Assembly (NCBI RefSeq): GCF_000005505.3
Contig: NC_016133.3
Location: 32,326,737 to 32,390,736 of the forward strand
Length of the DNA stretch: 64,000 nt
Source: Brachypodium distachyon
Lineage: Eukaryota; Streptophyta; Magnoliopsida; Poales; Poaceae
Direction of reading: 5' to 3'
The notes beneath the pieces are model-generated. The model worked only from the letters and a program-made list of their open reading frames with translations. It searched no databases and had not been told where the DNA came from. Of this stretch, positions 35,738 through 46,610 are shown in pieces. The translations under genes and the position numbers were made by a program. The stretch's first letter is position 1; every line of letters starts with the position of its first letter.

Positions 35738-36140
35738 GAACCACGAAGGTCAAAACGAAGGTATGCAAAATATATGATCCTTGTTCTGAACCGTCAGGCC
35801 AAAATGAAGGTGTGCAAGATATATGATCATTGTTTTGAATCGCGAAGGCCAAAATGAAGGCATGCAAAATATATGATCTTTGTTTTAAACCGTGAAAGAC
35901 AAAACGAAGGTATGCAAAATATATGACTCTTGTTCCGAACCGCGAGGGCCGAAACAAATAGCATGATGGCATGTGAGGGTTATGCAAATTTACTTGATCC
36001 GAACCAACCGGCCGAACCTAAAGACATGGTGTCATACAAAGAAAATAAAATATATATTCCTTGATCCGAACCAAAAGTCCGAAACTAAGGACACACCTGG
36101 GAAGGAGGGTGCTCCTTGACTTGAACCAAAGGGCCGAGCC
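35738..36140. repeat. Minisatellite with ~50-bp unit, five good and several decayed copies
   Basis: Units start GAACC at about 35738, 35788, 35837, 35888 and 35937. Each reads roughly gaaccgcgaaggccaaaacg then aaggtatgcaaaatatatga. Looser copies follow at about 36001, 36069 and 36123. The minus strand stays open through the array (35661-35987) only because the unit lacks stops in that frame; it is not a gene. Confidence 0.85.
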
Positions 36141-36239
36141 TAAGCGCAGAGGATGTCATGATTTCCTACCTTCTCACCTTTCTGGAGACGTTGATTTATC
36201 TCAGATGTATATAGCCGGACTTCCAGCAAGCAAGCGTGC

Positions 36240-36598
36240 CGAGCTAGCTAGCGTGGTGTGGCTGGGCGCGTGAGAGAGCGGAGCTGCAGCAACCTCTCGT
36301 TTCTTTCGAGTAGCCTCTGCCTTTGCGTATGAGCTAGAGCAGCAGCAAGTGTTTTGCCTCTCCGATTGTTTTTCTGGCCGGGGAGATCAATGGAGATAGC
36401 CGCGATGTCAGCGTTTTGGCTTTGCGATGGATTTCTGCCGGCGTCGGAGAGCAGCAGAGTTTTCCTCTCTTTAATATGATTTCTGCCGGGGTGGACTAGC
36501 AGCGAATGGAGAGTCCCGCTTCTGGCTTCCTCCTCTGTATTTATAGAGCAGAGGAGAGGCTTAGCGCTGTGAATAAATCGTGGATCGTGGGTGCTCAC
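36240..36598 (-). promoter_or_regulatory. Promoter-like TATA sequence on the minus strand, cut off by the Copia insertion
   Basis: The minus strand has CTATAAATACA at 36536-36546 in a GC-balanced context, followed by CT- and GC-rich leader-like text containing two similar GCCGGCAGAAATC.AT phrases. No long downstream frame opens before the minisatellites. The Copia element starts 53 bp upstream of the TATA, so any original upstream promoter DNA now lies more than 7.5 kb away, beyond 44163. Confidence 0.4.
36594..36598. other. Target site duplication CTCAC, left copy
   Basis: Identical to the CTCAC at 44164-44168. The pair brackets the Copia element exactly and shows that it inserted as one unit. 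Confidence 0.9.
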
Positions 36599-37730
36599 TG
36601 TTGGGAAACCGATCGTTCGGGTGGGAGGACCACAGAAGCTTGCCCTCTTCACCCTCTGAGAAATCGTTTTCCCATTAATGTTAAGTTTTGAGTCTTATTC
36701 TTTTGACCCAGTTAGGTCATCTAGTTTATATAAAAGAGAGAAAAATAACCCTCATACGTATTTAGTACCGGAACTTTTACTCGGTACTCGGTGAGGAGGT
36801 CTACTCGTTTCGTGCTCGGTTCGTTTAGAGATCGGCTCGTTAGCTTAAACAACCGAACAGGACATCCCGTTAATGCTAACGAGCATAAGGAGCCGAGCTG
36901 CCGAGCTTAACGAGTAAGTTCGTTTGCTCGTTAGTTTTGGCTGTCGAATGAACCCAGGCGCCAATCTCTCGATCTCGCTCTTCGGCCTCCACTGCCGAAC
37001 AAGGCAAACAGCCCAACAGCCCAAGGCCCAAGCCCACGAATCATTAGGCCAAAACAGAACCTCGTCTCCTAGAGTCAACCACGGTCTCTCGTTTCTCTGA
37101 CCCTCACCTGACTCCGTCCCCCACTCCTGATCCAGGCAGCCAGCCGCCGGCCCACCACCCCTCCGCCCGCCTCGTACAGCCGCCGGAGTAAGGTACTCTC
37201 CCTCCTCCTGCCTGACTAGCTCAGCTCGCGGCCCCTGCCTGAATCCTGATGGCGTCATGGCTCGCGGCCTCGCCCCGCCGGCGCCTAAGCTAGCCTCTGC
37301 CTCTGACCTCTACTTCTCTCCCTCCGGCAGCCTCGCAAGTTGAAATGGACGAGTTTGCCTACATGCTGCCAATAATGCTACAGTATTGCTTGTAATTATT
37401 TTTGCCTATCTGATGTTCAACTTTTTTTCCACGGTTAGATCGCCGCCCTTCCCGCGCTCGCGAGTAGTAAACGAATCGAGCCGAACAGGCTATGATGATC
37501 GTTAAGGTTAACGAGCCTAACGAGCCAAGTCCTTAACGAGCCGAGCATGCTCGTGAGCCAGGCCTATATGTATTGTTAAAATCAGAAATTAATAAAGAGC
37601 TCATGTTCCTCTCTACTTCTTGTTGTTTATCTATTTTACTGTTTTCGTGATTGTGTGTGTGATCGACTCCTTCGACTACGATCTTGGTGTGCAATCCCGG
37701 GACCGGCCAGCCGGCAGAGGTTGCACAACA
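36599..37730 (+). repeat. Copia left LTR, interrupted
   Basis: The two halves, 36599-36761 and 37574-37730, together form an LTR of about 320 bp that begins TGTTGGGAAACC and ends GCACAACA. A TATATAAA box sits in the first half and AATAAAGAGCTCATG starts the second. The interruption at 36762-37565 is a separate insertion. Confidence 0.9.
36762..37565. mobile_element. 804-bp nested insertion in the left LTR, hAT-like
   Basis: The insertion is flanked by ATACGTAT (36754-36761) and ATATGTAT (37566-37573), which fit an 8-bp duplication with one substitution. The right LTR shows the uninterrupted site. Both ends carry subterminal GCTCGGCTCGTTA-type motifs in inverted orientation. The interior includes GC-rich leader-like DNA (about 37080-37330) that may be captured host sequence. 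No transposase is present. The 8-bp duplication points to hAT, but the extreme termini are not good inverted repeats. Confidence 0.6.
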
Positions 37731-40027
37731 TGTTATCAGCACGAGACTCTACCCCGAGCCTTCATCGAGACTACTCCAAGCAGGCTCTCGACATAAATCA
37801 CGGAAGTATTGGATCCGAAATTTTATTGCAAAAATGGATTTCTCTTTGTGTTACGATCTTGGTGTGCAACCTCGGGACTGGCCAGATGTTGCCGACCAAG
37901 TCGCTGGCCAATGCCAATCATCCTCGCCGCTCGAGGGACTTGTTGACCATAACCATGGGGAGACGGTGTCGCACTGTTGTGCTCACCGCTGGCCACCGCA
38001 GGCTCCATGCCACGAGCCGTCCCAAGCCACCCCATGGAGCCGCTATCCGCTGTAGCGGAGCGCGCCGTAGAGCGCTGCTGCTAGGCGCTGGCCTGGCCGC
38101 TACTCCGAAGTCGTCGCCTCGCGCGCGACGCCGCACCAGCTGCTTCAATGCGCGAGCGCCGCCCTCTGGATATGCGCGGGCCGCTGCAGGCACTGGCCGT
38201 GCGGGAGCTGCCGCTGGCCACGAGCACCTCCGTGGAGTGCTGCTGAGTGCCCTGCTAGATACCGCGCCTCACCGGCGCTGCCGCCAGACATGTTTGGGCG
38301 CGTGCCGCGGAGAGCCGCCGCCGCGCGCCCCCGCGTGCACTGCAGCCCCGCTGCCATTGAACCGGTGGCCGTCAGGCTCCGCCGCATTGGTGCGAGGCCT
38401 CGCTGCGCGCCCCTGCTGGCGCTGCCTGCTCTGGACGCGCACGCACCGCCCCTGTTGGCGCTGCCGGCCCTGGACGCGCGCACCGCCCGCGCCGCCTCAG
38501 GAGCGCGCCGGGCACGAGCGCGCGTCGCCGCCTTGGGCGCTCGCCGCCGCCGTCCCCACCTTGTGCGTGGGCTGTCGCTAGGCCCCGCCGCCATGCCTCG
38601 ACAACCTTTGCTGCTGCCCCGTGCGCGGGGGCCGCCGCCGTCGCTCCATTTGCGGGCACGAGCGCTGTTGCCGCGCCACGCAGCGCGCGGGCGCAGGCCG
38701 CCACGGACGCCGCCTCAGTTGCGGGCACAGACCGCCGCCGCCAACCAAGGGGAAACCCTAATGAGGGTTGGTGCGGCTGGGCTGGGCCAGGCGATGCAGG
38801 GAGTTGGGCCACCGGCCCAATAGGCGAGCGGGCGTGCCAGATTCGGTCTGGAACGGTAGATTTGCATTTCAGTCCTTGGTCTTTCTGTAATTACGCGCAT
38901 TGTTTACTGTGCTGCGTTTTTGCGACTAAGGCCTTGGAATTGTTAGTTTTTGCTGAAATCGCGTATTTTGGCTCAAAATGGCTTCGGGAATGTGTTTTGG
39001 GGGCTAATTTTCACGTTTAGGAAAAGTTTAACTTGCCATCTCTATGCACATGCTTGTATTACCATGTTTTACTATTGTTGATTAATTGTAAATATGCTTT
39101 ATTGCTTTTAATCATTAAGTAAGACATGAACTCGCATGTTTTAAATATTGGAACGTTGTTATGAACAACTATATCATTTTATCACATTTATGCGATGGGT
39201 TACATGAGGTTACCTCGAGATTATATGTTGAAATCTCGTAAAAATTTGCATTAATGATATGAATCACGAACCTGCAGTTTGAGGAGCCGACCTAAAATGG
39301 TTGGACTTGATTTTTGGATGTGGATTTGTTCTCAGAGCTTGGTAGCTTTTGAGGACGTCGATCAGCTTGGTGTCTTGTTGACTACCGCCACCACCCTGCG
39401 AAGAAAACATTTAGGCATTGCACCATCCCTTTGTACTTTTGGACAAGTACATACATGTTAGGAAAGTGTTATGCTTTACCAGATGGTCCTGGTTTCACAT
39501 GTGTTGTTCATCCTCGCATGTCATAAGTATTTTCAAGCTATGTAATAGCGTGAGGTTTAACCTCGCTATAACTCAGAGGAGGAGGCGCAAAATGGAAGCA
39601 CTAACTGATTCTATTAAGCTTGGCCAACCCCCGTTGAGTTTGTGATACGTGTGCTTTCACACACGTCTCTCCCGACTATCGCTACCGTGATAGTTGATAA
39701 TGGGATGAGACCATGCCGAACTGTGACATATGCGGAGGATGAGGACACCATCGTCAAGCGCACTTGGCCTTCCTAATGATTCATTTGTCAATTGATTTTG
39801 ATGATTCTATGATATAAAATCACCTGAGGTGGTTGTATATGCTCTGAGCAAGCAAAACATTGTTCTTTCAACGCTTGGATGATTTGTGAGTTCGTTCATT
39901 AATTCCTTTATTTAATATTGATGGCTTGTTATGTTCTGAAATATGTAATGCATTTATTTAATTATGTTGCTACTTCCTCGCTTCATTAATTAATTAGATG
40001 CTATATTTTAGAACACGTGACGCTCGA
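37731..40027 (+). pseudogene. Copia leader and decayed gag region
   Basis: The primer-binding-site-like sequence is followed by a short copy of LTR text (37852-37888), a block of very high GC (about 37960-38830) and AT-rich DNA to 40 kb. No intact Gag frame exists. A possible zinc-knuckle remnant (CDICGG, stop, GHH) lies near 39720-39760. Gag would package the RNA and is required in cis or trans, so the element could move only with outside help, if at all. Confidence 0.55.
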
Positions 40028-43000
40028 ATGGAGGAAACGTGCCTTGTGGATAGTTGTACCACAAACACCATCTTGAGAGAACTCATTATTTCGAGTCCAT
40101 TAAAAAGACTCCCGGGAGTATAATGACTATCGCAGGGGGCGAGTCAAAAATAGTAGGCTTTGGATGAGCTACTATCATACTCCCCATGGGAACAACTTTG
40201 CTCATTGAGAAAGCATTATTGTACCCAGAGTCAACTCGAACTCTCTTGAGTTTTAAGGACATCCGCGCAAACGGCCTCCATGTGGAGACCGATGATGATA
40301 ATGGCAAAGAGTGCCTACTTATCACAAAGCGCAATGCCCACGGTAAGCACGTTGTTGAAAAATTCCCTTCATTCGACACTAGGCTTTACTACACTAAGAT
40401 AGTAGCGCCGACCGTGTACATTACCTTAAAGACTATATTTAGAAGCTCTGAACTATTTTGCTTATGGCATGATAGGTTAGGCCACCCGGGTATTAGAATG
40501 ATGAGAAATATAATTAAAAACTCAAATGGTCATGGGGTGAATGTTAAAAATTTCCCGAATCATGATGATTTCGTGTGCTCGGCATGCGCGTCGGGAAAAT
40601 TAATCATTCGACCATCACCATTGAAAGTGAGGGATGAAATCCCTGCGTTTTTAGAACGCATCCAAAGGGATATATGTGGTCCAATTCAGCCCTGACGATA
40701 CTTCATGGTGCTCATAGACGTTTCGTCTAAATGGGCATGTGTTAACTTGTTGTCTACACGGAACCATGCCTTTGCCAAGTTGATGTCGCAAATCATACAA
40801 ATGAGGAATAATTTCCCAGATCATCGTATAAAGTCTATTAGAATGGACAACGCTAGAGAATTTTCTTCAAAAGCGTTCGATGATTATTGTATGACACTTG
40901 GCATTAAGGTTGAGCACTCTGTACCGCATGTCCATACGCAAAATGGACTAGCGAAGCATTGATTAATCAATGCCAGACCACTCCTTCGGGGTTGTAATTT
41001 ACCAACCACGTGTTGGGGGCATGCAGTGTTGCACGCCGCAAATCTCATCAACTATAGACCCACGGCCTACAACATCCATTCACCTGTTCAACTAGCGCAA
41101 GGGTCGGCACCGAAAATTTCCCACCTTCGTAGGTTCGGGTTCCAGGTATATGTACCGATACCACCCCCTCAGCGATCAGCAATGGGACCGCTCCGTAAGT
41201 CAGGGATATACGTTGGTTATGAGACTGTGTCCATAATCAGGTATCTGGACCCCATGACAAGAGACTGTCATACGGCCCGCTTTACTGACTGCATTTTTGA
41301 CGAGGATCTCTTCCCGACTTTAGGGGGAGGAAATCAACCTTTTGATGAGAAAAGTCGAGAATTGACGTGGCAAGCCACAGGGATCCACGCAAATGACCCG
41401 CGCACAAGTGAGACACATAGAGAAGTCCAAAAGATAATAGATTTGCATGCTTTAGTGAATAAACTGCCTGATCACTTTAGTGACTTGAAAAGTGTGACAA
41501 AATCACAGGTGCCTGCGCGCAATGTACCGGAAAGGGTAGAGATACCCAAGGATCATGTGGTCTACCCGCTCGAGTCCAAAGGCCTAAAAGGACAAGAAAT
41601 CTGGTTCCTCAAATCCCAAGTACTCGGGGACGCCCGACGAAAAAGGACAAGGGGGATTTATGACACTCGGTTACTAAAAAGCCTCGACAGAGTGAGGGGA
41701 GCCAATTGAGACCTGGCACAAGTACGGAATCTCCAGCGCAAGGAATTCCGGACTTTAACCTTCCAACAGTGGAAGCACCCAACGGTGATGTGAGCGCACA
41801 CATCAACGCAGAAAAACTAAAGGACCTTGCTCCAGGAATGGGAAATCCTGTGGAAACAGAGGATGCGCATGACACGCCCCATGACGAAATGGCCATAGAT
41901 TATGTTAACACGGGAGAATCAATAAACCGAGCAACTGCTAATGTCGACATAAACTTTGCTAAGAAAATTGCCGCAATCATCGATCTTGACCCCGAGCCTA
42001 ACTCGCTCGCTGATTGTAAGAAGAGGTCGGATTGGAAAGATTGGCAGAAGGCAATAGCTACCGAATTATTATCTCTGCACAAAAGAGAGGTTTTTGGACC
42101 TATGTGTCGAACCCCTCCCCACGTACGCCCTGTCGGCTATAAGTGGGTATTTGTCCGCAAGAGAAATAAAAATAATGAGGTAGTACGGTACAAAGCAAGG
42201 TTAGTTGCTTAGGGGTTTACTCAATGACCTGGGGTCGATTATGAGGAAACCTACTCCCCGGTCATGGATGAAATTACCTTTAGATATTTGATCTCAATGA
42301 CAGTCAATATGGACTTAAAAATGAAATTGATGGATGTTGTTACTGCTTACCTGTATGGTAACTTGGATTCGGACATTTATATGAGGATACCTGCTGGTCT
42401 CCCGGTTCCGAACCAAGACAAAGCAAACAGAGGTCTATACAGACTTCAACTCAGGAAGTCACTGTACGGACTTAAACAGTCGGGTAGAATGTGGTATAAT
42501 CGCCTAAGCGATTTTCTACATGAAAAGGGCTACACGAGCAATGAAGATTTCCCATGTGTATTTATACGGCGATCCCAAGATGGATTCTGTATAATCTCGG
42601 TGTACGTAGATGATTTGAATATCATCGGTACACCTGAGGATATTGAGGAAGCAAGTTCCTACTTGAAGTCGGAATTTGAGATGAAGGATTTGGGTAAAAC
42701 CAAGTTCTGTCTAGGTTTGCAACTGGAACATTCCCATGATGGGATTCTAGTGCACCAGTCTACCTACACTCAAAAGGTGTTGGAAAGATTTGGATTTGAC
42801 AACGCATATCCTTCAAAGACTCCCATGATTGGGTGGTCATTACAACAAGACAAGGACCCTTTCAGGCCGAAAGAAGAGGGGGAGGAAGTTCTGGGTTCAG
42901 AATTTCCTTACCTGAGTGCTATTGGAGCACTCATGTACCTCACGAATTGTACACGGCCGGACATTGTGTTCGCCGTCAATTTGCTGGCTGGGTACAGCTC

Positions 43001-43635
43001 TGAACCTACCAAAAGGCATTGGAAAGGTGTTAAGGATGTCTTTCGGTACCTGCAAGGGACCAAAGATCTTGGGCTATTTTATAGAAGGAATCAAGACCTA
43101 TCTTTGATAGGCTATGCCGATGCTGGGTATTTGTCGGACCCGCATACATCCAAGTCTCAGACTAGATATGTTTTTCTATGTGGTGGAACTGCTGTTTCAT
43201 GGAAATCGTCAAAGCAAAGTCTTGTATCGACTTCGACGAACCACTTTGGAAATCATAATACTATATGAAGCATCACGTGAGTGTGTATGGCTTCGACGGA
43301 TGGTTCGCCACATTCAGCAGACCTGTGGGCTGAACACCGTCCAGACCCCCACCATTATCTATGAAGATAATGCAGCTTGTGTTGCACAAGTGCAAATGGG
43401 TTATGTGAAGAGTAATCTCACCAAGCATATAAATTCTAAGTTTTTCTATGCACATGAGTTGCAAAAGATGAACGAGGTAAAGGTCTTGCATACTAAGTCG
43501 TGTGAAAATCTTGCTGATTTGTTCACCAAGTCACTACCGGCATCCACCTTTGAAAGGTGTGTGCCTAGAATCGGTATGTTGAGATTTAGGGAAATGCAAG
43601 GTTTAGGAGGAGATACTTCACATACTCATCGATAA
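40028..43635 (+). pseudogene. Copia pol polyprotein: protease, integrase, reverse transcriptase, RNase H
   Basis: A protease remnant starts at 40028 with CLVDSCTTNT, where the family has DSGTTN, so the active-site Gly is lost. A frameshift and a stop follow. The GAG-pre-integrase HDRLGHPG lies near 40470. The integrase core follows (DICGPIQP, then after a stop SKWACVNLL and IRMDNAREFSS). Reverse transcriptase starts with GYKWVFVRKR near 42137, continues with DVVTAYLYG and YVDDLNIIG (the catalytic DD), and RNase H follows with GYADAGYLSD. The C-terminus EDNAACV ... HINSKFFYAHEL ... ADLFTKSLP ends in a stop at 43635. Stops near 40694 and 42210, and frameshifts near 41709 and 43250, break the frame. 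The order integrase before reverse transcriptase identifies Copia. Confidence 0.95.
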
Positions 43636-43851
43636 ATCTTGATCATAGCGATCAAGTACTCATCTTGGAGATTGAGTAGGTTGTACTATTTTTCCCTCAA
43701 CGAGTTTTCTTGTGCTTCTCGCATGAGGTTTTTAACGAGGCAATCTGTGCAACATAGCAACGTATCATATGCGTCCTTTCTCCATGTGTTTTGCCCACTG
43801 GGTTTTTTCGGAGTTTTCGAGGCATATGGTATACGGGTATAGCCCAAGGAG

Positions 43852-44163
43852 GGGAACCGATCGTTGGGGTGGGAGGGCCACCGAAGCGTGCGACCCCTCC
43901 ACCCCCTGAGGAATCGTTCCTCCACTAACGTTAAGTTTTGGACCTTATCCCTTTGATCCAGATGGGCCATCTAGTCTATATAAAGGAGAGGAGACTACCC
44001 CTTGTACGTACTGTTGAGATCAGAATTAATAAAGAGCTCATGTTCCTCTCTATTTCTTATTGTTCATCTACTGTACTTTATGATCGTGTGTGAGATCGAC
44101 TTCTTCAACTACGATCTTAATGTACAATCCTGAGACCGGCCAGCCGGCAGAGGCTGCCCAACA
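43852..44163 (+). repeat. Copia right LTR, lacking its first bases
   Basis: Aligned with the left LTR, this copy starts GGGAACCGATCGTT directly after the purine tract AAGGAGGGG, without the terminal TGTT. It continues through CTATATAAAGGAG and ends GCCCAACA at 44163. CTCAC follows at 44164-44168. Confidence 0.9.
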
Positions 44164-44168
44164 CTCAC

Positions 44169-44959
44169 GTTCTCCCGATCGTGCAGGCAACGGCCTACAA
44201 GGATTTCTTTTATCATTTAATTGGCTGATCATGGGCATTTGGATAGGATGAGACCAAGTCTAATCTCTACGATTAGTTACTGCATGCAGAGCGGCACTCT
44301 GAATTTCCTCCACGGGCTGCTGCTTGCTGCGATGCATATGGGCCATCAGAGATCAGACGATATTTTTGTTTAGTTAGCTGATCAATTACTTGGGCTAATG
44401 CAGGCAGGCCTGCAGCCATGCAGATGCGCACATCTTGTTTTACAGAGATGGGCCGATCAGCCTTAGTTACTAATCTCATTAATCCATTGGTATGCCAATG
44501 AAAATGGCACCTGTATGCGAGCCATGCACTCAGCGCATGTGTGCGTTTGACTGCTTTGCATTAGTTTGTCCATGGACCAGCCTATTAGCTGATTAAGAAT
44601 TATTTGATTTTTTGAATTTAGTAGCACGTGGCTGAACCGTGTACTACTGCGTTTAATTGGTCATCCAGCTAATTTGAGCTTTAAGCCGCGACAGTCTTTT
44701 ATGTTAACATGATGCCGCGACATTTTGTGGGGTCATTCGGAGGACATCGATTTTTATCCCACTGTCTAATGCTTTGGAAATATTTGTCTCGTTCTTGATG
44801 GCATGATTTAAGTTGCCATCAAGACCGCCGCCGGCGGCATGTGTGTTTATATTGACTCATTTATTTAATTGGCCGATACACATAATTATTTGTCGATATT
44901 TTATTTTGTATCAGACGGAGTTTGCCATCTAAAAATATATTTTCATATAATTACTATAT
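44169..44959. other. Spacer, no gene seen
   Basis: This is unique-looking DNA that continued from position 36598 before the Copia insertion. No exon, repeat array or RNA gene was recognised. Confidence 0.5.
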
Positions 44960-45960
44960 TATTTAAAATGTGACGCTGAAATCGGTGTCAACGGTACCAA
45001 ATAGCTCATGTACATAACAGTGAGTAATCTGAAGCCCAAAGGTGCATTGCACAACATGCCAGACAAATCTAGCTAAAGAGCTGCAGGAGAAGAGCAGATC
45101 GATGATCAATGCTTTCATGTCTTGAGTAGAAAAGACAGTGTCCATCGCCCTCCCATCCCTGATAAGAAATGGAACTTATCTTTTCCTGTCAAAACATCCG
45201 TAGTTAAAAAAACTACCCTTACTTACTAACCATAAAAAGATCTTCTCTTCAAAGGTATCTTAAAGTTTAAATCTCCACATGAACTTATAAGGATATGGAA
45301 CTTGAGATCTTCTTCGGTGCCTTATATAAAGAACAACTGAAAAGCGACTTCTAGTATCCAATTTCCAAAACAACTTATCCTTCCTATCACTTGAAAAAAA
45401 AACTAACATGCAGCACACTAGTCCAGAAATGAGAAACTCCCTGCCTAGGTACAACCTGAGACAAAGGCTTTTCACTACAATACAGTAACCACCCTTAACA
45501 TGATCTCCAAGATCAGTTAAATTAACACTGAAAGTGAGAACATACACAGAGAGAATTGATAAGCTAGAGGCATGCCTCCTAGCTCATCATCTTCCCAAAT
45601 CTGGTCCTCTTACCTTTCCTATGAAACATCTACAACAACTCAGAAAAAACTCTTTTAACATGGATGATTTGCTTAAAGAGACAAAGCAGAAATTTAGATT
45701 TCTACCATTTTCTAACTCGCAATCTAATAGGGAAAAGGTATCATCTGCATATTGCAGATTGACACAGCTAAAGAGAATTAAAAGATGATCAAACCTCATC
45801 ACTTTTGCGCAAACATCGACTAAACTAAGAGCAGTGACATGAAATTCAAAGAACATAGGAGAAAGAGGAGGTACAATCACCTTGACTCCTTTCGAGATCA
45901 ACCATGAAACCCAGGGAAATCAAGGTGACATCACCACCCACCAACAGATCTGAAGAATCG
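44960..45960 (-). pseudogene. LINE ORF2 remnant: reverse transcriptase to zinc-knuckle region
   Basis: Read on the minus strand, the region near 45900-45590 gives PLSPMFFEFHVTAL and LQYADDTFSLLDCELENGRNL, the RT active-site YADD and flanks. Further on, 45400-45260 gives KDKLFWKLDTRSRFSV and YKFMWRFKL, the linker before the zinc finger. Near 45140-44963, LARFVWHVVQCTFGL is the region just after the reverse-transcriptase-associated zinc finger. Frames change repeatedly, so it is a fossil. The N-terminal endonuclease is missing. It ends close to the solo LTR at 46097 but is not clearly interrupted by it. Confidence 0.8.
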
Positions 45961-46091
45961 ATTTATTAAAGAAGACCCTTTGAATCGTCACTTGATCCAT
46001 CGAAACTGCATCGAGCTGATCGAGGCCGAGGATGATCTCGAGATTGTCGTCATCCCGAACTTTTAAAATTCAATTGTGCGAAGCAAAGTGA

Positions 46092-46096
46092 ACAAA
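46092..46096. other. Target site duplication ACAAA, left copy
   Basis: Identical to ACAAA at 47392-47396 on the far side of the solo LTR. Confidence 0.8.
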
Positions 46097-46434
46097 CGAA
46101 AGGGCATTTCGATCCCTAATGAGTTTTGGTGTTAACAACATAATATGTGGACTAACCGTATGCTAAGTGTTTTCAGAAATTATATAGAATCAAGCAAAGT
46201 GGTTCGTTGCCCTCAAAAAGAAAAGAAGCGTAGAAGGATTTACATCTTTTTATTTTATTGAGTCGTAGGAAAATCCGTACTATAAAGAGGGAGTCCATTT
46301 GGAAGGCTTGGGTGAATCAATTTCACGTCCACACAACCACCAAATTGCATCCACCAAATAGCATCAATCCCACCGGTGAAGATTAGCTAAAACCTATTCA
46401 TGAACCAAAGGGTTCTGCCTATTTTCTGTCCAGG

Positions 46435-46610
46435 ACGGTAGTATTGGCCTGCCCAGGCCAGTAGTACCGGTCGCGGTAGTACCGCCCCGGTACCGCACCA
46501 GTGCTATGGGGTAGCAAAACGCTACTGACATATAGCGGTACTGGCACGGTACCGAAGCTGCACTACCGCTGGCGGTAGTACCGCTTGGACGGGTGGTAGT
46601 ACCGCTCTGT
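46435..46610. repeat. Dispersed GGTAGTACCG palindromic motifs inside the solo LTR
   Basis: GGTAGTACCGC, GGTACCG, TAGTACCGG and close variants occur about nine times in 180 bp. Many are self-complementary, so the transcript or single strand could fold extensively. Confidence 0.8.

Larger units (their letters stand above)
36599..44163 (+). mobile_element. Ty1/Copia LTR retrotransposon, complete but inactive
   Basis: The element runs from TG at 36599 to CA at 44163 and is bracketed by CTCAC. The order is left LTR (split by an 804-bp insertion), a primer-binding-site-like TGTTATCAGCACGAG at 37731, a GC-rich leader, a decayed gag/protease region, integrase, reverse transcriptase and RNase H (the Copia order), a purine tract near 43845-43854, and the right LTR. 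The LTRs differ at roughly one base in six by eye, so the insertion is old. Multiple stops and frameshifts rule out activity. It could still contribute its LTR promoter (TATATAAA in each LTR) to neighbouring transcription. Confidence 0.95.

Noticed and set aside
35661..35987. A 108-codon minus-strand frame with repeated peptide (SYILHAF-like)
   Set aside because: It is the translation of the 50-bp minisatellite and carries no protein family signal.
37655..38581. A 308-codon plus-strand frame across the Copia left LTR end and leader
   Set aside because: It spans the LTR/leader border, has no Gag-like motif and owes its length to GC-rich composition.
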